DNA from: Erythrobacteraceae bacterium
GTDB lineage: Bacteria > Pseudomonadota > Alphaproteobacteria > Sphingomonadales > Sphingomonadaceae
NCBI GenBank assembly: GCA_027489065.1
Contig: JAIYAM010000015.1
Span: 1-64,000 of the forward strand
Reading direction: 5' to 3'
DNA length: 64,000 nucleotides
Positions within the stretch are counted from its first letter, which is position 1. The number at the start of each line of letters is the position of its first letter. The notes under the pieces are model-generated. The model was not told the origin of the DNA and searched no databases. It saw only the letters and a program-made list of their open reading frames with translations. The position numbers were made by a program, and so were the translations under genes. Shown here one piece after another: positions 18,713-27,669 of this stretch.

Positions 18713-20074
18713 ATGGGAAGCGAGTTTATGACCAAGACGAAAATCATGCGCGCAGCGCTGCTGGCGGGCGTTCTCGCGGTCGGCCTGACCGGCTGCAAGG
18801 GCGGCCTGTTCGGCGGCGGCAAGGACAAGACCACGCCGACCATCGGCAACCGCACCCCGATCCTCAGCCGCATCGAGAACGGGGCCGAGGTCGATCCGGC
18901 GCTGGCCGGCATCTCCGTGGTGCTCCCGGCGCCGCGCACCAACCCCGAATGGGCGCAGGCCGGCGGTTCGGCGAGCAAGTCCTACGGGCACCTCGCTTTG
19001 GCCGAGAACCCCTCGCGGGTCTGGACGGCGAAGATCGCCGGTTCGAGCAACCGCGTGCGCCTTGCCGCAGCCCCGGTGATCGGCGGCAACAAGCTGTTCG
19101 CGGAAGGCACTGACGGCGTGATCACCGCCTTCGACAAGAACACCGGCGCGCGCCTGTGGTCCCGCGCCGACGACGAGATGACCAAGGACCAGCGCCCCTC
19201 GGCCTTCGGCGGCGGGGTCAGCTTCGAAGGGGGCAAGCTCTACGCCACCAACGGCGTGGGCGAGGTCAAGGCGCTGAATGCCGATACCGGCGAGGTGCTG
19301 TGGAAGGTCAAGCCCGCAGGTCCCCTGCGCGGTTCGCCCACCATCGCCTTCGGCGAGCTGTTCGTGATGACGCAGGACAACCAGCTGATCTCCCTGAAGG
19401 CCGAGGATGGCTCGCTGGTGTGGGACGAGAGCGGTTCCAATACCCAGTCGGGCGTGTTCGGCGTCGCGGCGCCTGCCGCCGGGCAGGGCACCATCGTTGC
19501 GGGCTATTCGAGCGGCGAGCTTTCCGCCTACCGCTACGAGAACGGCCGCACCCTGTGGTCGGACGCGCTGGCGCGCACCAACATCTCGACCACCGTGGGC
19601 ACGATCACCGATATCGACGCCGATCCGATCATCGATTCGGGCCGCGTCTATGCGCTCGGCCAGGGCGGGCGCATGGCCGCCTATGAACTGGTCACCGGCC
19701 AGCGCATCTGGGAATTGAACCTCGCCGGCATCTCCACCCCGGCGATCGCGGGCGAGTGGATCTTCACCCTCACCGACGATGCGCGCCTGCTCGCCATCGC
19801 GCGTTCGAGCGGCCGGGTGCGCTGGGTCGCCCAGCTTCAGCGTTATCGCGACGAGGAAGACAAGAAGGGTCCGATCTTCTGGACCGGTCCGGTGCTCGCG
19901 GGCGGCCACCTGTGGGTGGCAAGCACGCGCGGGGAGCTGTGGAAGGTGAGCGTGGGCGAAGGCTCGGCGACGCTGTTCGCCGATGTCGGCCAGCCCGTCA
20001 GCCTCGCTCCGGTCGTTGCCGACAACATGCTCTACGTGTTGGACGACAGCGGGACGATCAGCGCCTTCAAGTGA
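18713..20074 (+). CDS. bamB: PQQ-like beta-propeller outer membrane assembly protein BamB
   Basis: Lipobox LAVGLTGCKG; repeated blades GARLWSRADDE, GEVLWKVKPAG, GRTLWSDAL, GQRIWELNLAG. Confidence 0.88.
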   Translation: MGSEFMTKTKIMRAALLAGVLAVGLTGCKGGLFGGGKDKTTPTIGNRTPILSRIENGAEVDPALAGISVVLPAPRTNPEWAQAGGSASKSYGHLALAENPSRVWTAKIAGSSNRVRLAAAPVIGGNKLFAEGTDGVITAFDKNTGARLWSRADDEMTKDQRPSAFGGGVSFEGGKLYATNGVGEVKALNADTGEVLWKVKPAGPLRGSPTIAFGELFVMTQDNQLISLKAEDGSLVWDESGSNTQSGVFGVAAPAAGQGTIVAGYSSGELSAYRYENGRTLWSDALARTNISTTVGTITDIDADPIIDSGRVYALGQGGRMAAYELVTGQRIWELNLAGISTPAIAGEWIFTLTDDARLLAIARSSGRVRWVAQLQRYRDEEDKKGPIFWTGPVLAGGHLWVASTRGELWKVSVGEGSATLFADVGQPVSLAPVVADNMLYVLDDSGTISAFK

Positions 20075-20106
20075 GGTCCAACAGGGGTTTTGGCGCAGGG
20101 GCCGGC

Positions 20107-20150
20107 TAGACCCCCGCCAGACCCCCTGCAGACCCCTCCCAGACCCGCTT
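20107..20150 (+). repeat. 11-bp tandem repeat array A (4 units, consensus YAGACCCCnnn)
   Basis: tagacccccgc|cagaccccctg|cagacccctcc|cagacccgctt. Confidence 0.85.
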
Positions 20151-20212
20151 TTGCAGGCGGCAGGGCCGGTCTTGCCGAGCTGTTAACCCTTGTCCTGTAG
20201 GGCTGAGCGGCC

Positions 20213-21625
20213 ATGCCTCTGCCGCTTTCGCCTTCCCTCCAGACGCGCCCTGCGCCGCCCGCAAGCGACGTTTCTGCGGGCGTGGGCCTTGCCGGATTGG
20301 CGGGGCTGCTGGTGTGGATCCTCTTCTGCCGCTCCTATCCCGAGATCGCCGAAAGCCTCGGGCTGGTCGGCCTGCTGTCCGGCGAAAGAGGCGTTCTTTC
20401 AGGTCCTTATGCGGCACTTGCGGCACTGATTTTCAGCGCCGTCCCGATGGCCCTGTGGTCGGTTCTGGTCGACAAGGTGCATTTGAGACCCTCCACCGGA
20501 CTCGACTGGAGCCTCAGGCGCCCGCTGGCCGAGGTGCTGCCGGTGTCGGTCATCAAGCTGGTCGGCCTGTGGGCGACATGGGCGGTGCTTGCCGCCTTCT
20601 ACGCGCTCGCCCGCTGGTACTGGTCGGGCCCCTACCTGTTCGCCATGGAGGTGCTAAGCGGCGCCATCCTGCCGCTGGTAATGCTTTCTGTCCCTTACGT
20701 AATCTGGCTCGATCGGTTCATGGTGGAGCCGCGAGACGGGGCGTTCCACTTCGGCGCCTTCGTGGTCGGCGGAGGGATGATCGGCCGCGAGCAATGGGAC
20801 AGCGCGGGGCTCGCCAAGCACTGGCGCGCCTGGGCGATCAAGGGCTTCTTCGGAGCCTTCATGATCTCGATCCTGCCGCCCGGCTTCGCGCAGGTCGTGC
20901 AGGCACAGCCAGCGCAACTCATTGCCAATCCTGTCGAATTCGTGATGCTGCTGGTGACCCTGCTGTTCCTTGTCGACGTGCAGCTCGGCACGGTCGGCTA
21001 CCTGTTCACCCTGCGCCCGCTGGATTCGCACATCCGTTCGGGCAATCCGTTTCTTGCCGGCTGGCTGGCCGCCCTGCTGTGCTATCCGCCCTTCGTGTGG
21101 GGGATCATCGGGCCGGACCAGCAGATCCTCAGCTACGAATTCGGCACTCCCGGATGGGCGCACTGGCTGGGCGGAAGCGATGCGCTGCTCTGGGCTTGGG
21201 GCGGGGTTTTGCTATTCCTGACAGGCATTTATGCCTGGGCGACAGTGGCCTTCGGGATTCGCTTCTCGAACCTGACCTATCGCGGCGTGCTGACCAATGG
21301 CCCCTACCGCTTCACCCGCCATCCGGCCTATCTGGCGAAGAACCTGTTCTGGTGGGCCTCGGTCATGCCCTTCCTGGTGACCAGCGGCACCTGGCTCGAC
21401 GCTGTGCGCAATTGCGTTTTCCTACTGGTCGTCAACGGCATATATGCCTGGCGGGCGCGCACCGAAGAGGCGCACCTGCTCGCTGAAGACCCGAAATATC
21501 GCGAATATCACGCCTGGATGGAAGAACACGGGCTGATTACCGCGCCGCTCGCAAGGCTCAGGAAGCGCATCACCGGGGGCGTCGCGCCCCGTCTGCACGG
21601 AGCCGAGGCGCACCCCGCCGAGTAG
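20213..21625 (+). CDS. Integral membrane protein with C-terminal isoprenylcysteine carboxyl methyltransferase-like domain
   Basis: Multiple TM; YRGVLTNGPYRFTRHPAYLAKNLFWWASVMPF; EEAHLLAEDPKYREYHAWMEEHGLI. Confidence 0.75.
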   Translation: MPLPLSPSLQTRPAPPASDVSAGVGLAGLAGLLVWILFCRSYPEIAESLGLVGLLSGERGVLSGPYAALAALIFSAVPMALWSVLVDKVHLRPSTGLDWSLRRPLAEVLPVSVIKLVGLWATWAVLAAFYALARWYWSGPYLFAMEVLSGAILPLVMLSVPYVIWLDRFMVEPRDGAFHFGAFVVGGGMIGREQWDSAGLAKHWRAWAIKGFFGAFMISILPPGFAQVVQAQPAQLIANPVEFVMLLVTLLFLVDVQLGTVGYLFTLRPLDSHIRSGNPFLAGWLAALLCYPPFVWGIIGPDQQILSYEFGTPGWAHWLGGSDALLWAWGGVLLFLTGIYAWATVAFGIRFSNLTYRGVLTNGPYRFTRHPAYLAKNLFWWASVMPFLVTSGTWLDAVRNCVFLLVVNGIYAWRARTEEAHLLAEDPKYREYHAWMEEHGLITAPLARLRKRITGGVAPRLHGAEAHPAE

Positions 21626-21627
21626 GA

Positions 21628-21930
21628 TTACATCACCGGCGATCCTTCATCGGTGTGGAATTTCACCGCCTCGATCACCTTGAAGTCGAGCCCTGCGATC
21701 GCCGCGCCGAAGGCCGCCATGTGCGGGGTCGCGAAATGCGCGGCGAGGGCCGCCTCGTCCTGCCACTTCTCGACGATGTGGATCACCCCCGGCTGGAGAA
21801 TGTCCTGCGTGAAGGCATAGGCGATGCAGCCTTCCTCGGCGTTCGAGGCTGCCACCATGTCGGCAATCGCTGCCTTCGCGGCGTCCATCGCGCTTATCCC
21901 TACTTGTGCTTTCGCCAAGACTATCAGCAT
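21628..21930 (-). CDS. Antibiotic biosynthesis monooxygenase (ABM) family protein / putative quinol monooxygenase
   Basis: ~100 aa; SNAEEGCIAYAFTQDILQPGVIHIVEKWQDEAALAAHFATPHMAAF. Confidence 0.85.
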   Translation of the reverse strand: MLIVLAKAQVGISAMDAAKAAIADMVAASNAEEGCIAYAFTQDILQPGVIHIVEKWQDEAALAAHFATPHMAAFGAAIAGLDFKVIEAVKFHTDEGSPVM

Positions 21931-21945
21931 CTTGCTCTCTCCTCT

Positions 21946-23316
21946 TCAGAACGATTGTTCGTAGACGCGGGTGATGTCCCCGTTCCACTCGCCGTGATAG
22001 GCGTCGAGTAGGCGCTGGGCCGGGACCTTGCCGCTGGCGACGATCTCGTCGAGCGTTTCGAGGTAGCCGGTCTCGTTGTCGCCGCTGGCGTTGAGCCGGG
22101 CGCGTGCCTTGAGCCCGGCATGGGCGATCTTGAGCACCTCGCGGCCCAGATCCTGCAAGGTGCCGCCATCGGGTGAGCGAGTGGTAAGAGCAAGGCGCGG
22201 CACCTCGCTGCGCAGCCGCTCGCGCTCCTCCATGGTCCAGCCCTTGACCAGATCCCACGCCGCATCGAGCGCAGTCTGGTCGTAGAGCAGGCCCACCCAG
22301 AAGGCGGGCAGCGCGCAGATGCGGCTCCACGGGCCGCCGTCGGCACCGCGCATTTCGAGGAAGCTCTTGAGGCGCACCTCGGGGAAGGCGGTGGAGAGGT
22401 GGTCCCACCAATCGCTCTGCGTCGGGCGTTCGCCGGGCAGGACCGACAGCTTGCCATCAAGAAAATCGCGGAACGAAAGCCCCGCCGCGTCGATGTACTT
22501 GCCGTCGCGGAAGACGAAATACATCGGCACATCAAGCATGTAGCGGGCCCATCTCTCATAGCCGAAGCCGTCCTCGAAGACGAAGGGCAGCATGCCGGTG
22601 CGCGCCGGATCGGTGTCCGACCAGATGTGAGATCGGTAGGAGAGGAAGCCGTTGGGTTTCCCTTCGGTGAAGGGCGAATTGGCGAAGAGCGCGGTCGCCA
22701 GCGGTTGCAGGGCGAGGCTGGTGCGGAACTTCTTCACCATGTCGGCTTCCGACTGGTAGTCGAGGTTCACCTGAATGGTGCAGGTGCGCAGCATCATGTC
22801 GAGGCCCATGCTGCCGACCCGCGGCATGTGGCGCAGCATGATGTCGTAGCGGCCCTTGGGCATGATCGGCAGCTCTTCACGGGTCTTGTCGGGCCACATG
22901 CCGAGGCCAAGGTAGCCGACCCCGCATGTCTCGCCGACCTGCTTGACCTGCACGAGGTGGCGCCCGGTCTCCTCGCAGGTCTGGTGGAGGTTCTCGAGCG
23001 GCGCGCCGGAAAGCTCCAGCTGGCCGGCCGGCTCGAGGCTCACCGCGCCGTCGCTGCCCTTCAGGGCGATGACGTTCCCGCCTTCCTCGACAGGCTCCCA
23101 GCCGAACTGCTCCAGCCCGCCGAGCAGATCGCGGATGCCGCAGGGCTCGTCGTAGGAGGGCGCGCGGTGGTCCTTCTGCTTGAAGACCAGCTTCTCGTGC
23201 TCGGTGCCGATCCGCCAGCGCTCGGGCGGCTTTTCCCCGCCAACCATCGGCAGGATCAGCTGGTCGATGCTTTCGATGACCGGATCGTCGGCGGTGGATG
23301 CTTCGCGTGTGCTCAT
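21946..23316 (-). CDS. gshA: Glutamate-cysteine ligase (plant/proteobacterial type)
   Basis: RIGTEHEKLVF, SLEPAGQLELSGAPLENLHQTCEE, FGYERWARYMLDVPMYFV; ATG at 23316. Confidence 0.94.
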   Translation of the reverse strand: MSTREASTADDPVIESIDQLILPMVGGEKPPERWRIGTEHEKLVFKQKDHRAPSYDEPCGIRDLLGGLEQFGWEPVEEGGNVIALKGSDGAVSLEPAGQLELSGAPLENLHQTCEETGRHLVQVKQVGETCGVGYLGLGMWPDKTREELPIMPKGRYDIMLRHMPRVGSMGLDMMLRTCTIQVNLDYQSEADMVKKFRTSLALQPLATALFANSPFTEGKPNGFLSYRSHIWSDTDPARTGMLPFVFEDGFGYERWARYMLDVPMYFVFRDGKYIDAAGLSFRDFLDGKLSVLPGERPTQSDWWDHLSTAFPEVRLKSFLEMRGADGGPWSRICALPAFWVGLLYDQTALDAAWDLVKGWTMEERERLRSEVPRLALTTRSPDGGTLQDLGREVLKIAHAGLKARARLNASGDNETGYLETLDEIVASGKVPAQRLLDAYHGEWNGDITRVYEQSF

Positions 23317-23437
23317 GGCTTCCTTGGGCCCCTCTCTGACCCGTTGCCTTAGAAAACCGACTTGGCGGTGGGAAGGCAAATTCGCGTTTGACGGGGTGAA
23401 GCCGAATTGTCTTGCCGCTTCATGACTGAAGGTCGCC

Positions 23438-24196
23438 TCACCAGTCGCCAGCCGAGGCCATCCACACGGCAAGCGCCGAGAGTGCAGCGGTTTCGCCCCT
23501 CAAGATGCGCGGGCCGAGGCTGATGGGGCGCGCGGCGGGGTGGGCACGGATTGAGGCGCGTTCCGCGTCATCGAAGCCGCCTTCGGGGCCGGTGAGGATT
23601 GCAGCGGGACCGCGATGGGCCGCGAAAGCGGCGGCGGCTGGTTCGCCGCCCTCTTCGTCAGCGAAGAACAGCGCGCGGCCCTCGGGCCAGCCCGCCAGCA
23701 GCGCATCGAGCTTCACCGGTTCGGCAAGTTCGGGCAGCGCGGTGCGGGCGCATTGCTCGGCGGCCTCGGTGGTGATCGCCCGGGCGCGCTCGACATTGAG
23801 CTTGTCGGCGACGCACCGCCGCGTGAGCATCGGCTGGATGCGTGCGGAGCCAAGCTCGGTCGCCTTTTCGAGGATGAGGTCGAAGCGATCCTTCTTGAGA
23901 AGGGCGGGGCACAGCCACAGGTCCGGCACGGCCTCGCGCTCGCGCAGCAGCTCGGCCACCTCGAGCACCACGTCGCGCTTGCCCGCGTCGCTGACCCGTG
24001 CGGCCCATTCGCCGGTCACGTCGTCGCACAGGATCACCACGTCGCCCGGAGCCACCCGCATGACGCGGGCGAGGTAATGCGCCGGATTGCCCTCGATCCG
24101 CACAATCGCGCCCGCCGCCAGCGTCTCGGCGACGAACAGGCGCGGGGCGCTCTTGGGGGGCCAGGCCGGAACCCTCGGATGATGCGTGGCGGGCAT
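23438..24196 (-). CDS. rsmE: 16S rRNA (uracil1498-N3)-methyltransferase
   Basis: RLFVAETL..., HYLARVMRVAPGD, ILTGPEGGFDDAE, SLGPRILRGETAALSALAVW. Confidence 0.95.
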   Translation of the reverse strand: MPATHHPRVPAWPPKSAPRLFVAETLAAGAIVRIEGNPAHYLARVMRVAPGDVVILCDDVTGEWAARVSDAGKRDVVLEVAELLREREAVPDLWLCPALLKKDRFDLILEKATELGSARIQPMLTRRCVADKLNVERARAITTEAAEQCARTALPELAEPVKLDALLAGWPEGRALFFADEEGGEPAAAAFAAHRGPAAILTGPEGGFDDAERASIRAHPAARPISLGPRILRGETAALSALAVWMASAGDW

Positions 24197-24235
24197 GGCT
24201 TTGCACTAGGCGCCTGGGCCGCTAGGGAGCAAGTC

Positions 24236-24622
24236 ATGTCAGCGCGAACCGCCCAAATCCTGATCGCCGCCGTGTTCCTGATCCTCGGCGGCTGGGCGCT
24301 GTTTGCGCCGGCCAGCGTGATCGAACTCGCCTTCACCGAGGCCTACCGCGAGACCGGCTACATCACCCGCTTCACCATCGCCTGCTTCGGCTCGCAAGCG
24401 GTGCTGTTCGGGCTGATGGCGCTGGTCACCGGCTGGAATGCGCGCAGCTTCCTCGTCTTCGCCGTGCTGCTGCTGCCGTTCTTCGGCTTCAACTACTGGT
24501 TCCACTACGAAGTGCCGGTGCTGACCAGCATCGGGATGCTCGACTTCGCCGGAAACGTGGCGATGCTGGTGCTGGCGATCATCGGCTGGCGCGCGGCGCG
24601 GGCGAACGAGGGGAGGGCATGA
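24236..24622 (+). CDS. Small membrane protein, DUF4345-like
   Basis: MSARTAQILIAAVFLILGGWALFAPASVIELAF...; several TM segments. Confidence 0.65.
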   Translation: MSARTAQILIAAVFLILGGWALFAPASVIELAFTEAYRETGYITRFTIACFGSQAVLFGLMALVTGWNARSFLVFAVLLLPFFGFNYWFHYEVPVLTSIGMLDFAGNVAMLVLAIIGWRAARANEGRA

Positions 24623-25527
24623 ACGAGCAGGTTGTCCCCGATAGCGAACACCGCGGCCTGGTCGCGCGCCTGCCGCAGCTCCCGCGCGACCTTGCCCTGC
24701 TCGCGCGCTTCGACCGGCCGATCGGCTGGTGGCTATTGTTCTGGCCCTGCGTTTTCGCGGTCTGGTTGGCTGGAGCCGGCGCGCAGTGGACCCTGCTCGG
24801 CTGGCTGCTGCTCGGTGCCATCGCGATGCGCGGAGCGGGGTGCGTCTATAACGACATCGTCGATGCCGATCTCGACCGGCAGGTGGCGCGCACCGCCTCG
24901 CGTCCGGTGGCGAGCGGGCGAGTGTCGAAGAAGACGGCATGGGTCTGGCTGGTCGCGCTGTGCGGCGTCGGCCTCGTGGTCCTGCTGCAACTGCGGCTCG
25001 CGGCGCAGCTGGTGGCGCTCGGCAGCCTTGCCCTCGTCGCCGCCTATCCCTTCATGAAGCGCATCACCTGGTGGCCGCAGGCGTGGCTGGGGATGGTGTT
25101 CAACTGGGGGCTGCTGGTCGGCTGGACCGAGCTGCGCTGGGACAATTGGGAGGTGCTCGCCTGCCTCTATGCGGGCTGTATCGCATGGGTGATCGGCTAC
25201 GACACGATCTATGCCCTGCAGGACCGCGAGGACGACGCGATGGTCGGTATCCGCTCCTCGGCGCTGGCGATGGGCGCGCGGGTGCAGGGCGGAATCGCGG
25301 GGTTCTATGCCGCTGCGGTCGGCCTGTGGGGCCTCGGCTTCTGGCTCTACCGCGCCGATGCGCTCGCCTGTCTCGCGCTGCTGCCGGTGGCGGGGCATCT
25401 TGCCTGGCAGGCGGCGACCCTCGACCCGCAAGACCCCGCCAACCCGCTCGCCCGCTTCCGCTCGAACCGCTGGGCCGGCGCGCTGATGGCGGCGGCGTGC
25501 TTCGTGGTGGGCAACGCGGGCGCCTAG
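24619..25527 (+). CDS. ubiA: 4-hydroxybenzoate polyprenyltransferase
   Basis: RFDRPIGWWLLFWPCVFAVW, GCVYNDIVDADLDRQVARTASRPV, GYDTIYALQDREDD. Confidence 0.97.
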   Translation: MNEQVVPDSEHRGLVARLPQLPRDLALLARFDRPIGWWLLFWPCVFAVWLAGAGAQWTLLGWLLLGAIAMRGAGCVYNDIVDADLDRQVARTASRPVASGRVSKKTAWVWLVALCGVGLVVLLQLRLAAQLVALGSLALVAAYPFMKRITWWPQAWLGMVFNWGLLVGWTELRWDNWEVLACLYAGCIAWVIGYDTIYALQDREDDAMVGIRSSALAMGARVQGGIAGFYAAAVGLWGLGFWLYRADALACLALLPVAGHLAWQAATLDPQDPANPLARFRSNRWAGALMAAACFVVGNAGA

Positions 25528-25531
25528 CGGG

Positions 25532-26182
25532 ATGTGCAACCTCTACCGCATGACCAAGAACGTGACCGAGGTCGCCAATTGGTTCGCTGCGGTGAACGCC
25601 GCGCAGGGGGCCAACTTCGCCGACGAGGTCTATCCCGGCTATCCCGGCCTCGTGGTCGCCGAGGGAGCGGTGCGGGCGATGACCTGGGGTTTCCCGCTGG
25701 CGATGACCGGGGCGAAGGGCCAACAGCTCAAGCCGAGGCCCGTCAACAACGCGCGGACCGACAAGCTCGAAAGCCCCTTCTGGCGCGACGCCTTCGCCCA
25801 CCGCCGCTGCCTCATCCCGCTCACCGCCTGGGCCGAGGCCGAGGGGCCGAAGGGCCGGATGACCCGCACGTGGCTGTCGTTGGAGGGGGGCTCGCCCCCC
25901 GAGCAGCCGCTGTTCGCGGTGGCGGGCCTGTGGCGGCCGACCGCGGAATGGGGCGCGGCCTATGCGATGGTGATGACTGACACCGCGGGCTGTGCAGCCG
26001 AGGCGGTGCACAGCCGGATGCCGGTGGTGCTGACGAGCGAGGATCAGGCGCGCTGGCTGGATGGCTCCCCGCAGGAGGCGATGAGCCTGTGCCGCGCATG
26101 GCAAGGGCCTTTGGTGATCGACCGCACCCCCGACCCTTGGGCCAAGGGTGCGGCGACCCCGCAGCAGCCGGGGCTGTTCTAG
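25532..26182 (+). CDS. SOS response-associated peptidase (SRAP/YedK/HMCES family)
   Basis: Catalytic Cys2 (MCNLYRMT), ARTDKLESPFWRDAFAHRRCLIPLTAWAE, HSRMPVVL. Confidence 0.93.
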   Translation: MCNLYRMTKNVTEVANWFAAVNAAQGANFADEVYPGYPGLVVAEGAVRAMTWGFPLAMTGAKGQQLKPRPVNNARTDKLESPFWRDAFAHRRCLIPLTAWAEAEGPKGRMTRTWLSLEGGSPPEQPLFAVAGLWRPTAEWGAAYAMVMTDTAGCAAEAVHSRMPVVLTSEDQARWLDGSPQEAMSLCRAWQGPLVIDRTPDPWAKGAATPQQPGLF

Positions 26183-26550
26183 GGGTAGCTCACCACCTCG
26201 AACTCGATCCCGTCCCAGTCGAAGAAGTAGAACCGCCGCCCCGGCTCGTAATCGGCGTGGTTGAAGGGCTCGAGCCCTGCTGCGACCACCACCGCTTCGG
26301 CGGCGTCGAGGTCGTCCACCACCAGCCCCACGTGGTTCAGCGGCAATCCCTTGGCGAAGGGCGCGGCGAGGGGGCCTCGGGTGTAGACCGCGATGTAATC
26401 GTGGTCCCCGCCGACGTGGATCGTCTCGCCACCCAGCATCGAGGGACCGCGCCAGCGGATGTGCCAGCCCATCAACCGCTCCAGAAAGGCGGCGCTCCTT
26501 TCGATGTCGCTGACGGTGATGTTGACGTGTTCGAGGCGGCCTGTGGGCAT
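26179..26550 (-). CDS. VOC (glyoxalase/dioxygenase superfamily) protein
   Basis: RLEHVNITVSDIERSAAFLERLMGWHIRW..., NHVGLVVDDLDAAE, GRRFYFFDWDGIEFEVVSY. Confidence 0.88.
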   Translation of the reverse strand: MPTGRLEHVNITVSDIERSAAFLERLMGWHIRWRGPSMLGGETIHVGGDHDYIAVYTRGPLAAPFAKGLPLNHVGLVVDDLDAAEAVVVAAGLEPFNHADYEPGRRFYFFDWDGIEFEVVSYP

Positions 26551-26626
26551 TGGGGAGGGTCCTTTCGCAAGTTGGTGAAACACGCGCCATCGGGAGCGCG
26601 AATCAATGAACTTGCCCAAGGTGCAA

Positions 26627-26644
26627 TCTCAACCTAACTTGAGG
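26627..26644 (+). promoter_or_regulatory. SoxR box
   Basis: TCTCAACCTAACTTGAGG: 15/18 matches to CCTCAAGTTAACTTGAGG, in the divergent VOC/soxR intergenic region. Confidence 0.75.
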
Positions 26645-26670
26645 TCAAGCTTTATCGCGAGAGCCACACA

Positions 26671-27126
26671 ATGCCCGCCCGCCGTCTCAAGCCATCCGAC
26701 CTGCTGTCCATCGGCGAGATCGCGCGCCGCACCGGGCTCTCTGTCTCGGCGATCCGCTTCTACGAGGACCGGCGCCTGATCGAACCGGTGCGCACCGGCG
26801 GCAACCAGCGGCGCTTCCTGCGCTCGGACATCAGGCGGCTAAGCTTCATCCTCATCGCCCAGCGCCTCGGTCTGTCATTGGGCGAGATCGAGGCGGAGCT
26901 GGCGAAGCTCCCGCAGGGGCGTACGCCGACGGCAAAGGACTGGGAGGCGATCAGCGCCGCCATCCGCGCGCGCCTCGATGCGCGGATCGCCGACCTTGTC
27001 CGCACCCGCGACCGCCTCGACGGGTGCATCGGCTGCGGCTGCCTGAGCCTCACCCACTGCGCGATCTGGAACCCGCAGGATCAGCTCGCCGAGGAGGGCC
27101 CGGGTCCGCGCAAGCTGCTCGCCTGA
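26671..27126 (+). CDS. soxR: Redox-sensitive transcriptional activator SoxR (MerR family)
   Basis: LSIGEIARRTGLSVSAIRFYEDRRLI; [2Fe-2S] motif CIGCGCLSLTHC. Confidence 0.95.
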   Translation: MPARRLKPSDLLSIGEIARRTGLSVSAIRFYEDRRLIEPVRTGGNQRRFLRSDIRRLSFILIAQRLGLSLGEIEAELAKLPQGRTPTAKDWEAISAAIRARLDARIADLVRTRDRLDGCIGCGCLSLTHCAIWNPQDQLAEEGPGPRKLLA

Positions 27127-27129
27127 GGA

Positions 27130-27669
27130 TTAGCCTTCGGGGCCCAGCTCCGGATCGAGATCGCGGGGGCGCGCGAAATGCACCAGCTCCGCGCAATAGC
27201 GCTTCAGATCGGCCCAATGTTCGACATCGCACTCGAGCACGGCGTAGGCGGCGGTCGGGAATTTCACGACCGCCTCCTTGAACAGCGCGTTCTCCTTGCC
27301 CGGCGCGACCAGCTCCAGCAGCACGTCCTGCAAACCCGGATTGTGCCCGGAGATGAGGATCGTCTTCGCCTCGTCGTCGCCGCTGCCGGCATGGGCCTCG
27401 ATCGTCTCGACGATGCTGTCGAAGCTGGCGAGGTAGAGCCGCTGGTCCCAGATCACCGGCGCATCGGGCAGCGCGCCTTCCAGCGTCAGCTTCACCCGCA
27501 CCGCAGGGCTGGCGATCAGGCGGTCCCACTTCACCCCGTGGTCGCGGATATGCTTGCCGATCAGCTCGGCACCCTTGCGACCGCGCGCGTTCAGCCCGCG
27601 ATCGAAATCGCGCTGGTTGGCGTCGTCCCAGTCGGACTTGGCGTGGCGCAGAAGGCCCAGAATCTTCAT
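27130..27669 (-). CDS. Histidine phosphatase family protein (SixA-like)
   Basis: MKILGLLRHAKSDWDD...RDFDRGLNARGRKGAELIG; LISGHNPGL. Confidence 0.88.
   Translation of the reverse strand: MKILGLLRHAKSDWDDANQRDFDRGLNARGRKGAELIGKHIRDHGVKWDRLIASPAVRVKLTLEGALPDAPVIWDQRLYLASFDSIVETIEAHAGSGDDEAKTILISGHNPGLQDVLLELVAPGKENALFKEAVVKFPTAAYAVLECDVEHWADLKRYCAELVHFARPRDLDPELGPEG

Noticed and set aside
20107-20150. CRISPR interpretation of the 11-bp arrays
   Set aside because: Units are 11 bp with no spacers and no cas genes nearby; direct tandem repeats only
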